Shown here one piece after another: positions 35,800 to 48,700 of a stretch of 58,996 bases of DNA. The first letter of the stretch is position 1; each line of letters begins with the position of its first letter. A program made the translations under genes and the position numbers. Source of the stretch: Cruorifilaria tuberocauda. Taxonomy: Eukaryota > Nematoda > Chromadorea > Rhabditida > Onchocercidae. The stretch is from positions 1 through 58,996 of the forward strand of contig JABVXU010000349.1 of the NCBI GenBank assembly GCA_013365365.1. Direction: 5' to 3'. A model generated the notes under the pieces. The model ran no database searches. It worked only from the letters and a program-made list of their open reading frames with translations, and was not told where the DNA came from.

Positions 35800-37645
35800 C
35801 TAAAAGACGTTCGTAAGTGGTGAAGGATCACAGGGTTTCGTCAGACAAGTTTTCGTTACTGCACCGCCACAATCGTTTATACAGCAGCTTTCCGATCTCG
35901 TCTTCATGATCAGTTTGCGTTTGTTCATCGGAGGTCCTATAACTTTTCAGAAATTGGTTAATTTGAGTGGATCTTGGCAAAGTGACGGATAGGAAAGAAG
36001 ATCGCTAGCTTGAAAATTCACCTCCTTTGCTGATATCCGCAAATTCTAACCGGTCAGGATGTCTGTGTTAACACGTTAATGAGTGGACAAATGTCATATG
36101 CTTTGAGTAACTTATAACAGCTTGCTAGAGCGGAAAACGGGAAGAAAAGAAAGATGAATTACCGATGTAACTGAGTAGAACGGGTAGAAATATGAGGCCG
36201 TGTGCTGCTCCAATGAGTACAATGCCAAGAAACATACGGAAATAAAATACTTTGAAAATTTGGGAATGTGCAAATGCGAGGACTAGTATCCCACCAAACT
36301 TTGTCAGTGTTATGCCAGAAAGAACCTGCAAATGATAATAGCTTATTTTCTAATCTTAGAACAATTCAGAGCAAGATTTTTATGTCAGTTTCTAAATTTA
36401 ACGAAAAAACTCACCGATGATCCCATGCTTGCGAGTGAATGCCGAGCACGCATCAAGCGATCTCGATGAACACTTAATGCAAACGACCGGACAATGTGCG
36501 CACAAAATTCTACCGATATTCCCACTGTCTGCGAATAAGAGAGTTGAGATTTTCAAAAGACTTAAGTAATTTTAGAAATAACGAACTTCTAAAAGCCTCA
36601 CCATGACAAGGTTCACGACAGAAATAGCATTGAAATCAATACTCCACCAATACATGAGACCAATTAAATTGAACAGAACACAACTTATTGTAAGATCAAT
36701 GATGAATGCTGACCACGGATCAAGGCCGAGAAGTACTGTTGTAACCGCAAATATAGTTACTAAGGATAATATCAGTTGGATACATGCATCCATTACTATT
36801 GTCGTATACTGTTCATAGAAAACGTAAAATACGCTGCAAACAAAACTCCACGTGAAAACATGGGAAGTCGTCTAAACAGGTAAATATTGTACCGCTTTTA
36901 GATTTCAATTTTTGACAGAGGGGTGATATGGATTACAAAGTGACCTGTAGGGAAATACTTCTATGGGACATCGCCCATCTCTCTCTTTGTTTAACATCGC
37001 TGTGATATTGGCAGCAATACGGCGCGCACTAGTCATGGCATTTATGAAATCTGATGAAGTTTTCAAAACTGTATGATAAGTCATGAAATGCGATGACAAG
37101 ATCCGGCCACGCCCAGATAATTTAACGGCTGAACCGTATGCTGCATGACCTCTGCAAACAAAGAAAAGTTCGTACGGTAATTGTAGAAATACACAAGAAG
37201 CTTTTGGAGGCTTTCGGTACAAAAAACATTAACTCCTCGGGGATAGAAATGTATGACAATACCTTTCATAAGTGGACTATCGAAAAATAAACCAATCAAA
37301 TTACCCTTTAGCACATTTGGTACTCGGGTTATCAGAAAAGAAGTGCGTGAGATGGTCGTAGAACAAATCCGAGCGAGGCCTACCATCGATAAATTCCACA
37401 TTACAAGGAATGCAGCTTTCTGACTGCTCTAGAATTATACCAATTTGAAATCCGAAATTCAAAAGTTGAATGGGAAACTCGGAAGAAATGAAATGCTAGC
37501 AGATTCGATGAACGATGGAACGTTACCGGTGGAAGAGCAAAACGTTCCATTTAGGAACATCCGGCAACAAGGAGGATCACCGAGAGGCTGTAACCAGTCG
37601 AAATAATCATCAAGCCAGTTCATCGCCGGATAAGCTATATAAGAC
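35800..37645 (-). other. NPC1 C-terminal RND half
   Basis: Exons encode the second luminal loop and last membrane helices. Landmarks are [95 protein letters not shown] and [13 protein letters not shown]. The final exon gives a charged, cysteine-containing cytosolic tail ending PLTNVF. No dileucine sorting signal like the LLNF end of human NPC1 is visible. Confidence 0.93.
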
Positions 37646-40600
37646 CTATAAGTGAGGATTATCATCTTCAGCTGACAACATCTAAATGGTGAAATGTTGA
37701 GGTGATGTTGAAATTTCTTGCTCGACCGATTTCTTCATGTGCCCTATCATCTATCGCTGGAGTAAAAAAGGTAACGGATAAATTGCTGAGGAACAGCAGA
37801 GAAAATAAAACTTACTATTTTTCCTCACAGCGATCTTTAGACTTCTTCATTAGAAAAGGATTATTTTGAAAACCTCCGCAGTAATTTAATTAAAAACTAA
37901 AAATATACAAACTGCTGCACCTATTTGACCATCGAGCCGCATGGGCGATTTGAGCACCCAATGAATCAGGGAAACAACCGGCACCGGAACAAATTTTATT
38001 ATGCTCGTAAGGATCACTGAATTCTATATCACCTTTGATGACAAAATATACTGGTGGACCGACTGAGAGGAATCGATCCATCGATTTGAAATAGGAAAAA
38101 ACATACGAATCCTAAAAAAAGTAATTTTAATGGATGGAAACGAGTGAAGTAGAATCCGTACAATAAACCGTCACATCAATACTGCTTCCTCAGTATAATA
38201 CTCGTGGCTAACTCGAGATCTGATATTCTCTGCTTTCACAATAATTCTCTCTACCACTGGATATCCAGGAAGGAAAGTTGCAAATTTTGCAATCTCATCA
38301 ATATTTCTTCTTTATTAGCAATAAGAAAGGGAGAAATTAGGAGAAAGGACTTTCAGATGCACTACAAAAGAAGGTATGAGATTCTGACTGTTTCACAAAA
38401 ATAGAATGATGAATTAACGGAGACAGACTCCTGTGGATTACAATTCTTGATTGAAAGTCATTTTCTCCGTCGTGACACCAGAAAGAACGAATAATTCCGA
38501 TCTTTTCACATGCCCTGAACTGAGGAAAGGGTTTATCGGAAAGTGTGAACACTTATAATAAGTCTGATTAATTTTCATATCAATAAATCCATAGGAAGAG
38601 AAAAGAATGAGAAAAAAGATAAAGAAAGATGCAAAAGCAGGGAGAAAATTGAATAAAAGAGATTAAGTAGTATATACAAGGTTCCCATCATGAAATGCTC
38701 TATTCTTCGCTTCAACGGTCCCACTGCAAGACCTAAATATCAAAATAAATCCAAACATTGACAAAAGAATCTTGCAAATGAAGAAATCAATCAGTACCTC
38801 AGGAACTGCCATCTTCTGATCAAAGCCAAGTGGGATGTTGCCCATAACTGCAAACGAACTACTTAGCCAACCAGCGAACAAAAATATCTAAAATTAAGAT
38901 AAAAATGTGAATTTTTTTCGTTATAAAAATTCGTAAGACAGCGTGCTGTGTACTTTAAAATTTGCACAGATAAGTTCCTACATTGGTTGATTATTACTCT
39001 TACCACAATGATTCGAACATATTTCGACAGCAGAAATGGAGCATAGTAGTTACTGAATAGGTACAGCATATAGCCATCATTGCTAACACCCTCGACGGTT
39101 GTTATCTGACGACAACAACATACTTCTGGCCTGCCGTTCTAAATAATTCATAATAAAAAAGATGACAAGATGGTAAGGTAAGGTAAACAGTGCTGCTGAG
39201 GGATGGTTGATCGCAATCAGCAGAAAAAAGAATATTTCGAGGTGATAAAGAGTTATCGGTGTAAAGACCAAAGTGTTGGCGGAGTAAGAGAGAAGGGCCT
39301 AGAAATCAGAAGACTGAAAAACTACCTCCTCGCGTCGCACATCAAGGATGAATATCGTGAGGAAACAAGTTATTTGAAGGAAAAAATTGAAAAATATCGC
39401 TAAGGCGGCATACAGCGAAAACACCTAAACGAAAAATTCTCATTAAAATCAGCAATTAAATGACAAAATTTTGTCTAAAAAAGCTGAAGCGAAATGTTCC
39501 AAGGAAGAAAACACTTCGTAGAAGCGTCGCTATTCATTGCTCACTGGTCACAGGTAACTTTTTTCCAATAACACTGTTGCCTGATACATCTTTGTAAATA
39601 TTTTCTAATAATTAGAAAGCAAAACCTTCATTCTTCTTCCAGAAGAATCATGAATTGCTTATGCGATCAGGAGAACTTGAAGAAGAGTAATAGTAAGAAA
39701 GTGATATGATAACTTTTTTTTGAGAATAAGAAACCGGTTGAAAGATTACCTTGACGGCAGGCATGGAAGATAGCGCTCCAACGAAGAAACATAAGCATTC
39801 GGATAGCGAGGACAAAAGCATGGATGGTATCACTTCGCCGCTTATACGCGAAATCCGCAGACGTAATGGCTCCGTCAAAGGTTCCTCGGTTCGCTAAAAA
39901 ATTCACTAGGCGAAAGAACTGAATTTTCAACGGAAAGAATGCTTGAGTTGAAAACCATGAAGGAGGAAGACAATTGATTGATTCTGGAATCACAAATTTA
40001 CCTACTTCATTTTGTAAGCTTGTATAAGATAGGGCGGGTGAAATGACTTCTCCAATTAAAAGTTTTAAGGTTTCAAAGATGTTATTCATTGCTGCGATAT
40101 CGATATATATTATCGATTGGGAAAGAAGTTATGCCATTTCGCTACTTTTCCGCTTCTGTTTTTTCTTCCCACTCATTAAATATTGTAATTTATTGTAGTG
40201 CGGTAGCGTTGTTGTGGATAAAACTTTTGCTATCGTTGTTTGTAAAAAGTAAAGTTATCGATTATAAATTCAATGAAGGAAGAGAGTAGACTAAGTTACA
40301 TCGATTATATGAGGTGTGAAGGGAATATCTCATTTCAGCGTTCCGACTTTTTTCTGATTCAAGAGCTATGTAGAGACTATTATAGGAATAGGTCACCTAA
40401 AGAGATTGCATGAGTTTATTTATAACTTCAAGCATCCTGCACAGGAAGGAAAAGTCAGATTTGCGTGGGGATGGCGAAGTTCAATGGTACCTGATAAGCC
40501 TGTACAAAAATGAAGATGTTATCGACGCCCACAGCGAGCACTAGAAATGGCTGCACTTCCAGGACGATGGTCGTTGCAGGAATGCCGTAGAATGCGTATA

Positions 40601-43600
40601 AACCGATTGATGATGTGACTGATAAGGCAACAATCATAACACCCGCGACACCAAGCATTATTTTCGAATGGACAAGCAAAGTGGCCAGATTGTTTCCGGT
40701 GACCTGAGCGAGAGACAAGATATTTACCGTTATCTCAGACAGTAAAAAGGAACTCAGACCAAACCCAAAGGAGGAATGACATTCAGCGAAAAGAGAAAAG
40801 CGTGCTAACCTGATATTGTCCTAGTGCGAATGCGACATAGGCGAACATGAAGACGTAGCTGATAAGTATGGTGAAGATATCTGACTGGCTCTCTCGGTCT
40901 ATTTCATCCTGTACGAACGATGACTGACTTTAAGTTTTTAAATAGGTTTGGAAAGGAATGGTTTGAGACGATCGTTGGCTAAGTGAGAAGAAATTAATGA
41001 AATCGACGTGGGAGTGTTATAATGAAGTGTGATAGAGCAAACCTGGATGGAACGTTCGGCCATGAACGATATCGCGTAGTTTTGATGCGAAATATTCCGA
41101 AGATAAAGAGCGAATCTTGAGAAGAAAGTAATGATGCCATTTGTACTTTTATCATTTTAACAGTCACTGATAAATTCAAATTTACACGAAATCAGTATTC
41201 TGCACAAGAAAAATTCTAATTTGATAAAAACTGAAACACTAACACTTTCTCCCACGCAGCAGCGTACTTATTTTCCAGGACGGCAATATGATTATTGAGT
41301 AGGATAGTGATAACAATGCCCCGCGCACTGTCCCACTGATTACTGCTGTTGAATTCACCCAATACTACGTAGGGCTGGATGGGCACACCGAAGGCAGACA
41401 GGCACGGGATGCCGAGCCGAGTACTCGTCTGGTATGGATTCCTGAATAGCACCAGCTATCTTCGGGTCGGAATGAATCGTAGTGTAATCACTTACTGGAC
41501 ACAGCTCATGATGTGGTCGAGGTAGTCGAACTGCGAGCCACTCCACTCGTCTGTGCTTGTTTGATTCAGCAGTGTCATGTTGTTCTGCAAAATCTCCAGT
41601 ACTATCACAGAAAGTAAACAGTTTGAGAATTCAATGGAAGCCCGAATTGCGATGACGCAACTGAGATGTGTATTTGCATCTGTCACAACTGCATAACGGA
41701 TAGATTTGGAGGAGAACTTTGAATCGAATTCTTCACAGAATTGAAGAAAGGTTTTGGTAGAACTGTTAAGTAAACTCAGAACACGGTTAAGTTGTCAAAT
41801 AACACTTATTAGACCATAATTCAAGTAAGATTGTTTTCTGAATAAAATGATGCACAACCTGAATAGCGATACAACAGGAAATCCAACAAAAATTCCGTCA
41901 AATTAGTTACGGTTAACAAAAAATTTAGTTGACCGGAACAAAAATAACCAAAATGCAACCTGAAAATAATTGAAGAGAGTCATGATCGCGCAATTCTGAT
42001 TATCAGGTGCCATCGGTTTGTAGCAAACGTCCGTGAGAGTCACCCGAGTACCGTCCTCCATTACCGCTATCAAGTCCGTGACCGCTTCCTGCAGTTCTGC
42101 TACCTATAATAAGCATGAAGTAATCTTGAATTCTAATCATATTTAAAGAGTGGAAATACAATTTCATGCTGAGAATATTATGAAGAAAAGAACTTGTTGG
42201 AGGAATGTTTTTCGTAGTGCTGGGCCATAGAAGCCAAGTTCGAATAAGTCTGATTGATTTTCATGTGGCCAGAATGATTGATCACGTGGATACACAATCA
42301 GCTGCTCCATGCGATAAAATGGTCTATAATCCTTTTCTTTAAATAATGATTAATTTTCGACAACAAAAACTACGGTCGGATCCCATGTGAGGCATAATGA
42401 GTCCCTGACCAAAAAGCAAATGATTTTCTTATTAGTTAGATTCTACGAGAATGAAAATATGAAATGGGAAGAGTTGAATGAAGCGACCGGTTGGTATGAA
42501 AATATTTTGTAAAATTAAAACATGATAAGTGAACCCGAATTCGTTATCGAAAAAGTATTTTTCGCCACGTGCTTTACTAGTCCAGGATGACCAGAGTTCA
42601 ACCGGATCAGTGGTGAAACGAACGAAAAGCATACCGCTTGAGCAAAGCACCGCAATAAGCGTTCCAAACATAAACACCGCTAACGGATGCTTGACGCATA
42701 ACTGAAGAACGGAAGATGGGTAATTTAAATTGTTAATAATCAAGTAAGTTTGAAAGAACCAAAGGGAAGAGCTTTTCCCAAATTGTCGTTTCGCAATATA
42801 ACCTGTCACTATAATTTGACGAAATTTGTCATCAGTACCTGTCCATAATGGGCGCAGACCAATTCAAGCTGCGATTCGATCCATGATCCAAACGTGTCAA
42901 TTGTACCTAAATCAGTATCGTCCAGCGTTCCACTGGCCGGTTTAAAATCGCTCAAGTCGCCATCCTGACTTCTCTTCACGCCATAATGCATTATGGCGAA
43001 GAAGAGCACGGCGAAACAGAGTCCACCGAATGCAAAAAGTGATAAAACCAGCATGCAGTCGAAGGATGCGATCTTACATTCTTCCTGAAATCAAGCAACA
43101 TAAACTCGAGGTTGCAAATGAAAGGGATGCAAGTGAAACGAACGGAAATTGTGCCGTGAAGGAAACCGATTCCACTTCGCAACATCAGAAATCACCATTC
43201 GTTTCATGTCGAGAGAGCAGCAGGTAATGCTAACATGACGTGGTCAAGATTGCTCACCTGAGCAATAACGGGGAAAGGTGATTCAGCAACGCAGGATTGA
43301 GGACAATCTTGACAGGAACATGGAGAACCACTAGGATGAGCTGCTTCCGAACAGAGAAATACTCGTGTTGTAGGTGGGCTAATACCAATTATTGTAGTAT
43401 TCGAGACTTGCTCTTCTTGAAAGGATTCAGAGAGAGGAGTAGGAATGAAAGTGATCTGAAAGGGTACGCCAATGTCTTCGTTATAAGTACCCAGAAAAGT
43501 GAACCACCGGGATACGTCACATTCAGTGATGCTGACGCCGCACATGAAACTAAGTGCATAGTCCGTCCCAATTGCTCGAACCTATAAAGCTCGAATATAT

Positions 43601-45797
43601 TAGCAGTACAGAAGGCGAGAATGGTACTTGGATAAGCCTGAACTTCAATTTATAACAGTACATGAATTGTCTCATTCAATTACTAGCAAATAACAATCTC
43701 CCTGGCATTTTCTATTGGGATTGCCTTCTCCCGATAACGAGTGCATTGTAGTGAATGATGCTGCGCTGAATTCATACACTCATCTCAATTTTACAGAGGT
43801 GAGAGCGTTGCGAAAGGTACTTAGTTGATTTCTCTTAAATTAAACGCCATAAGAATGAACTAACATTTTTACATGACTGAAATAATCCATCTGCGTAACT
43901 GTCTCGTATATAGTACGCAACTTCTGTGACGTATTGCGTTCTGTTTTCCCTGTAAGCAAGAAAACTGAATAACTGAATCAGTGTCAGATAGCGAAATTGT
44001 TGCCGTGGAAGAAAGAAACTCATCATCTCCTCCAACTTTTACGGAGGTTTTCGTTCGGAAACTTCCGTAAAGATGTCATTCCTCACGGAAAAGAAGCCTG
44101 AAAAATAAGTGAACGTCTTGGGATGCCATAACTATTGGTGAACTTCCGATCGGCACTTTTAGACTGATTTATATGGCTGAAACAATGAAGAATTGTGCTA
44201 CGCTTACACGAGATATAAATCATTGGTAGACGAAATGACCCGTACAAAATTCGCCTGGTTTGGTGAACACGTGAAGTCACACCACAACTGTACAAAATTG
44301 ACCAAACAACTAGGACATCGCGCCAGGAACTGTCGTGGCAGTGTCATTTGCGCATCCAATAGAGCTACCTGCTTTTCATCACAACAAAATTCTTCATTGC
44401 CTCCTGAAAGAATCTCCAGTGATTTCACGGGTATCCTCGGTCATAAGTCTCTCTGAACTCTCATCCGATGATGAGTGAACGGAAATCCAGTTTGATCTTG
44501 ACAGTCTTCCATTCCGAGCACGTCAATGAAGAGTGGTTGCTTTCCACAGCTTCGATTTATCACAGTTCCATCAACTGCAGGTGCTAAGTATGACTCATTC
44601 CTCTTTGATATATTTTAGCTTTTGTTTGCTAATTGATTGAACGATGGGCTCTGTTCAGGAGCAATGGAAAATAAGTTATGATAAAAATTGAATGCATGTT
44701 GAAAATGGTTTCAGGGTGGTAAAGAATGGAAAGTTTGCTTAAACTTTCCTCTCATTTCCGGAATGGAAAAGTGGGAATTTGACGAAAAGGGAAAGATCTC
44801 AGGGATGGTTTATCATCTTTAAAACGCTAACAAAATACGATAATAAAAGGAAGGCGCAAAAACTCTGAGATTTCATTCCAATGTTTCTAGTGTTCCAGGA
44901 ACTCTTTCATTAAGCTCTAAGTGTTAAATGTTTCGTCGGTGCATTAAATCTTGGTTTAGAGAAATGATAGTGAATATACGTCTTTTTTCACCGGGACAGT
45001 CGGTCCTGAATTTCCTTTGAGTTGTAGACTTAACTTTTGCTTTTAGCTGAACTGGAATTCCGAAGAGGCATTTTTGCCGATCTTATGAAAAAAGTAGCAC
45101 TGTTAAGCAAAGGAAATTAATATTTGAAGTTAAGAGATCAAAGCAAAGGGTATTGAGAACAAGGGACAAAGGAGGAGAGAGTTGGATGAAGGATTCAAAT
45201 AACTTGAATTTTTATTATCTCGTACAGATATATCTTCCCTTCCTCTCTGGTTTCCAATCTCGGGAAGCAATGTCTAGCCGAGAAAGTAATGTCCGGCCAC
45301 TCCCACACCGATAAAGAATGCAATCCAAACTATCATATTAAGCAGTCAATGCTGACATTCATTCGCATTATTCTCGCATGTCGAGAGTTACTTCGGCAAT
45401 AAGTAAATGAATTGAAGCGCACTGATATCTCGCTAACTTAATTTTTTTCGCCCTAAAGGTTTCATTTAGCTGAACAGACTGTCTTCCTGCTCTTAGTAGA
45501 AAGAAAGAAAGATAGCTAATTAGAAATTATGAAAATCAAACCTTGGAACAGATGAGGACAAAGTGACGCCAACGTTTGCCGATGCTTTTCGATGGATATT
45601 TGTAAAGGTGGTCCATGGTAGGGGCAAGTTTGATGCATAGCGCCACGGTGCCCGCATACACCACGCATTGAGCACTCCCGAACTACTTTTGCCGTGGACG
45701 ATAACACATCAATATTACTGTGACTCACGTTACAACGTGAAACTTGAAAATAAGTTAAGAAAAAGAGCTCAACAGCAAGCACTTGAAGCATTTGCAT
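35800..45797 (-). CDS. NPC1: Niemann-Pick C1 (NPC1/NCR) sterol transporter
   Basis: Multi-pass late-endosomal membrane protein that takes sterol from the lumen; C. elegans has two such proteins, NCR-1 and NCR-2, and I cannot tell which this matches. The exons, 5' to 3', are 45542-45797, 44208-44403, 43865-43949, 43258-43581, 42839-43084, 42535-42701, 42194-42323, 41960-42103, 41496-41584, 41244-41441, 41043-41115, 40810-40908, 40491-40703, 39750-39893, 39326-39424, 39004-39138, 38798-38887, 37921-38111, 37527-37645, 37305-37428, 36945-37151, 36602-36833, 36415-36528, 36163-36325 and 35800-35936. They total 3,975 nt, one frame of about 1,324 residues, close to human NPC1 (1,278). A hydrophobic signal peptide opens the protein. 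No frame break is present, and the sterol-sensing domain and C-terminal RND half are complete. Confidence 0.95.
39326..40908 (-). other. NPC1 sterol-sensing domain exons
   Basis: Four exons encode the five-helix sterol-sensing domain. It opens with [18 protein letters not shown] and continues with [57 protein letters not shown] and [15 protein letters not shown]. The GVDNIF motif and the spacing match the NPC1/Patched family. The domain runs from about residue 637 to 821. Confidence 0.95.
43258..45797 (-). other. NPC1 luminal N-terminal sterol-binding domain exons
   Basis: The four exons encode the cysteine-rich N-terminal domain. Landmarks are [20 protein letters not shown] and LCPHLF, then [57 protein letters not shown], and finally [10 protein letters not shown]. 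This arrangement of paired cysteines is diagnostic for the NPC1 N-terminal domain, which binds the sterol hydroxyl end. Confidence 0.95.
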
Positions 45798-48700
45798 GAA
45801 AATTCTGGATATTATGCAAATTTTTTCCCGGCAGCTTAAATAAGAAAGTTGACTCAGAAGCTGTGAAAAAAATCAATCAGAGAATTATTCATCACTGCGA
45901 AAATTATTATTTGGAGAAGGAGTAACTGAAGAGAAGCAATATTGAGCAATATCTCAATGGCATCTGCAAGAAAGGAATGAACTTGGAGAGAGAGAAATTA
46001 GAAATAAATTCATCGAATTCTTTATTCTCAATTCGTTGGGTAGAACTGAAATGCCGGTAGAACGAATAATATTGCTGCTAGAACTGCAATTTAGCTCTTG
46101 TCATACGTGGCTGCTTCTGACCCGAACACGTCGATTCCACATCTCAGTATTAAAGGAATCTGCAACGACTTAATTATAATGCTGGTGAGTGAAGGTGAAG
46201 TCAACGCGCACCACTGATTAAAGGATGATTGACTGATTGATCGGATGAGTTTGCCTGACTGACTGCTCAGTAACGAATAACTTGTAAGTAAGAGACGAGA
46301 AAGGAATTTACAGGAATTCCACACCAATGCCACCGAGAGAAACGATGTGTGCTTCTGGCATTTGCTCATTTTCAAAACAGATGTGTTGGTCCGAAGCTAA
46401 ATGTGCCTTATAATCCATATATGAATTTAGTATTTTCAGAGGGAAGGAAGTACATAGAGTAAACAAAAAGAGCCGCTCAAAAGTACCGCTTATCAAAGTG
46501 CATATTTCACTAACTCATGCATCCTGAAGGATAGAGCAGTAGAAAGTTGGGAATTAGTCATTCCTATTTCCTATTTCTTTTAAATTAATCTGCTCCAGCC
46601 GTTTGAAGCATATATGGGTAAAGGAGAAAAGTGAAAGTAAATTGTTAAGATGGAGAGGAAAGTAAAAGAACCTTTGTTGCAACGAATGTCAGTGAGAATT
46701 CGTTTTCTAGTAAATAAATAAATAAAATTCTCACGTATTAAGCTGTCGACGTCACTTATCGATCAAACTGATATTGAGGGAGCAAAAAATGCCACCAAAG
46801 TTTCGTTTATATTGCTCGGATTAGCAGTTCCGAGTATGTGCACGTCAAATTAAAAATATATGACTCATCATCCCATTTTTCCGCCCAGCGCATTTTCGTT
46901 TGATCAATTTTTCGGCGAGAGCTCACAGAGAAGAGAATTATGAGAGAGGTGGGACGGATGGAAGGAATGATTTAGCGAACTGAATGAAGTATATGCGATA
47001 ACTTCCGTCCCGACAATATGGAAAGTTGGAAGTTCGAGGCAGTCATTCGGGACATTGAATTTATCGCAACAAAAGGAGCGTCGCCACTGCACCACAAAGA
47101 AACGGAATGGAATTGAATTGAGGGAGAGAGAGTTATGTTATGTTGTCATAGGGATCTCTTGGAGAATGCTCTCTATCAACCTGTCAACAATTACTTCTAG
47201 CAATATCTTTTGATGATAATATTAATTGCAGGTAAGGAACCTGCAGGGTGAGATGAAAATGAAAGGATTGCAATTTAAATTTATTTTCAAGGTTCACTGG
47301 ATAGGTTGTCATCATTTCACTATGTTCGCGTTGTTCTAATTACCTATCATTGGCACTGCTAGCGAAGACCGGAATTCCACTACTTTCAAAACGGATCATT
47401 TCTCCTCGGAGTTCTAGAAAGGAGAGAAGAGGAAGAGTGGTTGCTGTCAAATACGGATGGCAATCTGTCTGTCGATTTCGCTCACTTCTTTCACGAGACT
47501 GAAAGGTTAATGGAAAACTGGAGAAGTTGCGGGCGAAGAACAAAAGTTCCACCCGATTCCGGGCCTTCAGAAGCTCTTCCAAAGCCTGAAGATTCATTCG
47601 CTCAATGGTCGCTGTAGTAGTCGTTCAAGAGAAGGTTGTGGAAGGGGAAGTGTTTGGGAGAAGGACGTCAATCGGCGACGGCAAACGCAACGCAACGCAT
47701 AAATCATTTTGCGGCGATACGTTCGAATTCCTTCTCTTCCTTCAGCAAAGAAGAAAAAGGGAAATAAAAGAACGGTAAGGAGTACTGGAATCCTTACTAC
47801 GTGCATTGCTCCTTCTCCTCTCCACAGACTAGGCCCGGGACCTTTATGGCCAAGCATACTCCTCTCTTCTCTATGTGTGTGAGTGTGTGGAGGGATTGTT
47901 TGCATACTTTGATGTGTTCTTCACAGCATCCTGACGGAGGAGAGGAGTAGACGAGACCTGAAAGCGAGGGAGGATGAGAGAGCGGAGAATGTCAATCAGA
48001 AGATGGCGGTGATAACGGTTGTCACGAAGACCCTTCTGGCTCACCGCCGCTTATCACCTGTCATTTATCCGACTTCTCACTTATCCCTCCTCTACTCTGG
48101 CCAGCTTTTTCTTCTATTTCTACTCAAAATAGCATGAAAACTAGCCGTGGAATAGCTAGATTCTAGTCGAATTCCTCAATCGCAGTGGTGCAAACCGAAA
48201 CACGGTTTCGATTTTCCCGTTACTGTTTCCTGAGCTTGCGGACATGGCTAACAATAACTGAGACTGCTATTCGATTGAATCCGCCCAGGTGAGCGAGGGA
48301 GAAGTCTTCTATTCCTCGTCTACTGAATAACCAGCACTGACAGTCAGTTTCATTACAAACCAATTCGTTTTCATTTCATTTGTCTGAGAGCCAAGTTATT
48401 CAAATCTTGAATGAAACCGAAACTCACGTCTTCCGAGTGCGATAGATGATCGATTTTGGTAGTTTCAGTAAAATCAATTCAGCTAACATCTTTATGGATT
48501 TTAATTAAAGTATAAGTGGACAAGAAATGTGTATTTCGTGCAAGGACTGAACAGTTAACTCATCCTGAAATCGCTCCTTATGAATTTCCCCCCCAGCGCA
48601 AAACTTCAGCAGTTTACTTGGACCATTCGAATTCCAATGTAATCGAATGAATTACAAGTTTCACGATTGTTGCTTGAGTTTTGATCAATCATTATCGATC

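Noticed and set aside
43690..43811. Open segment between two NPC1 exons that might be an extra exon
   Set aside because: The exons at 43865-43949 and 43258-43581 join directly in phase and match the family; the segment has no NPC1-like sequence.
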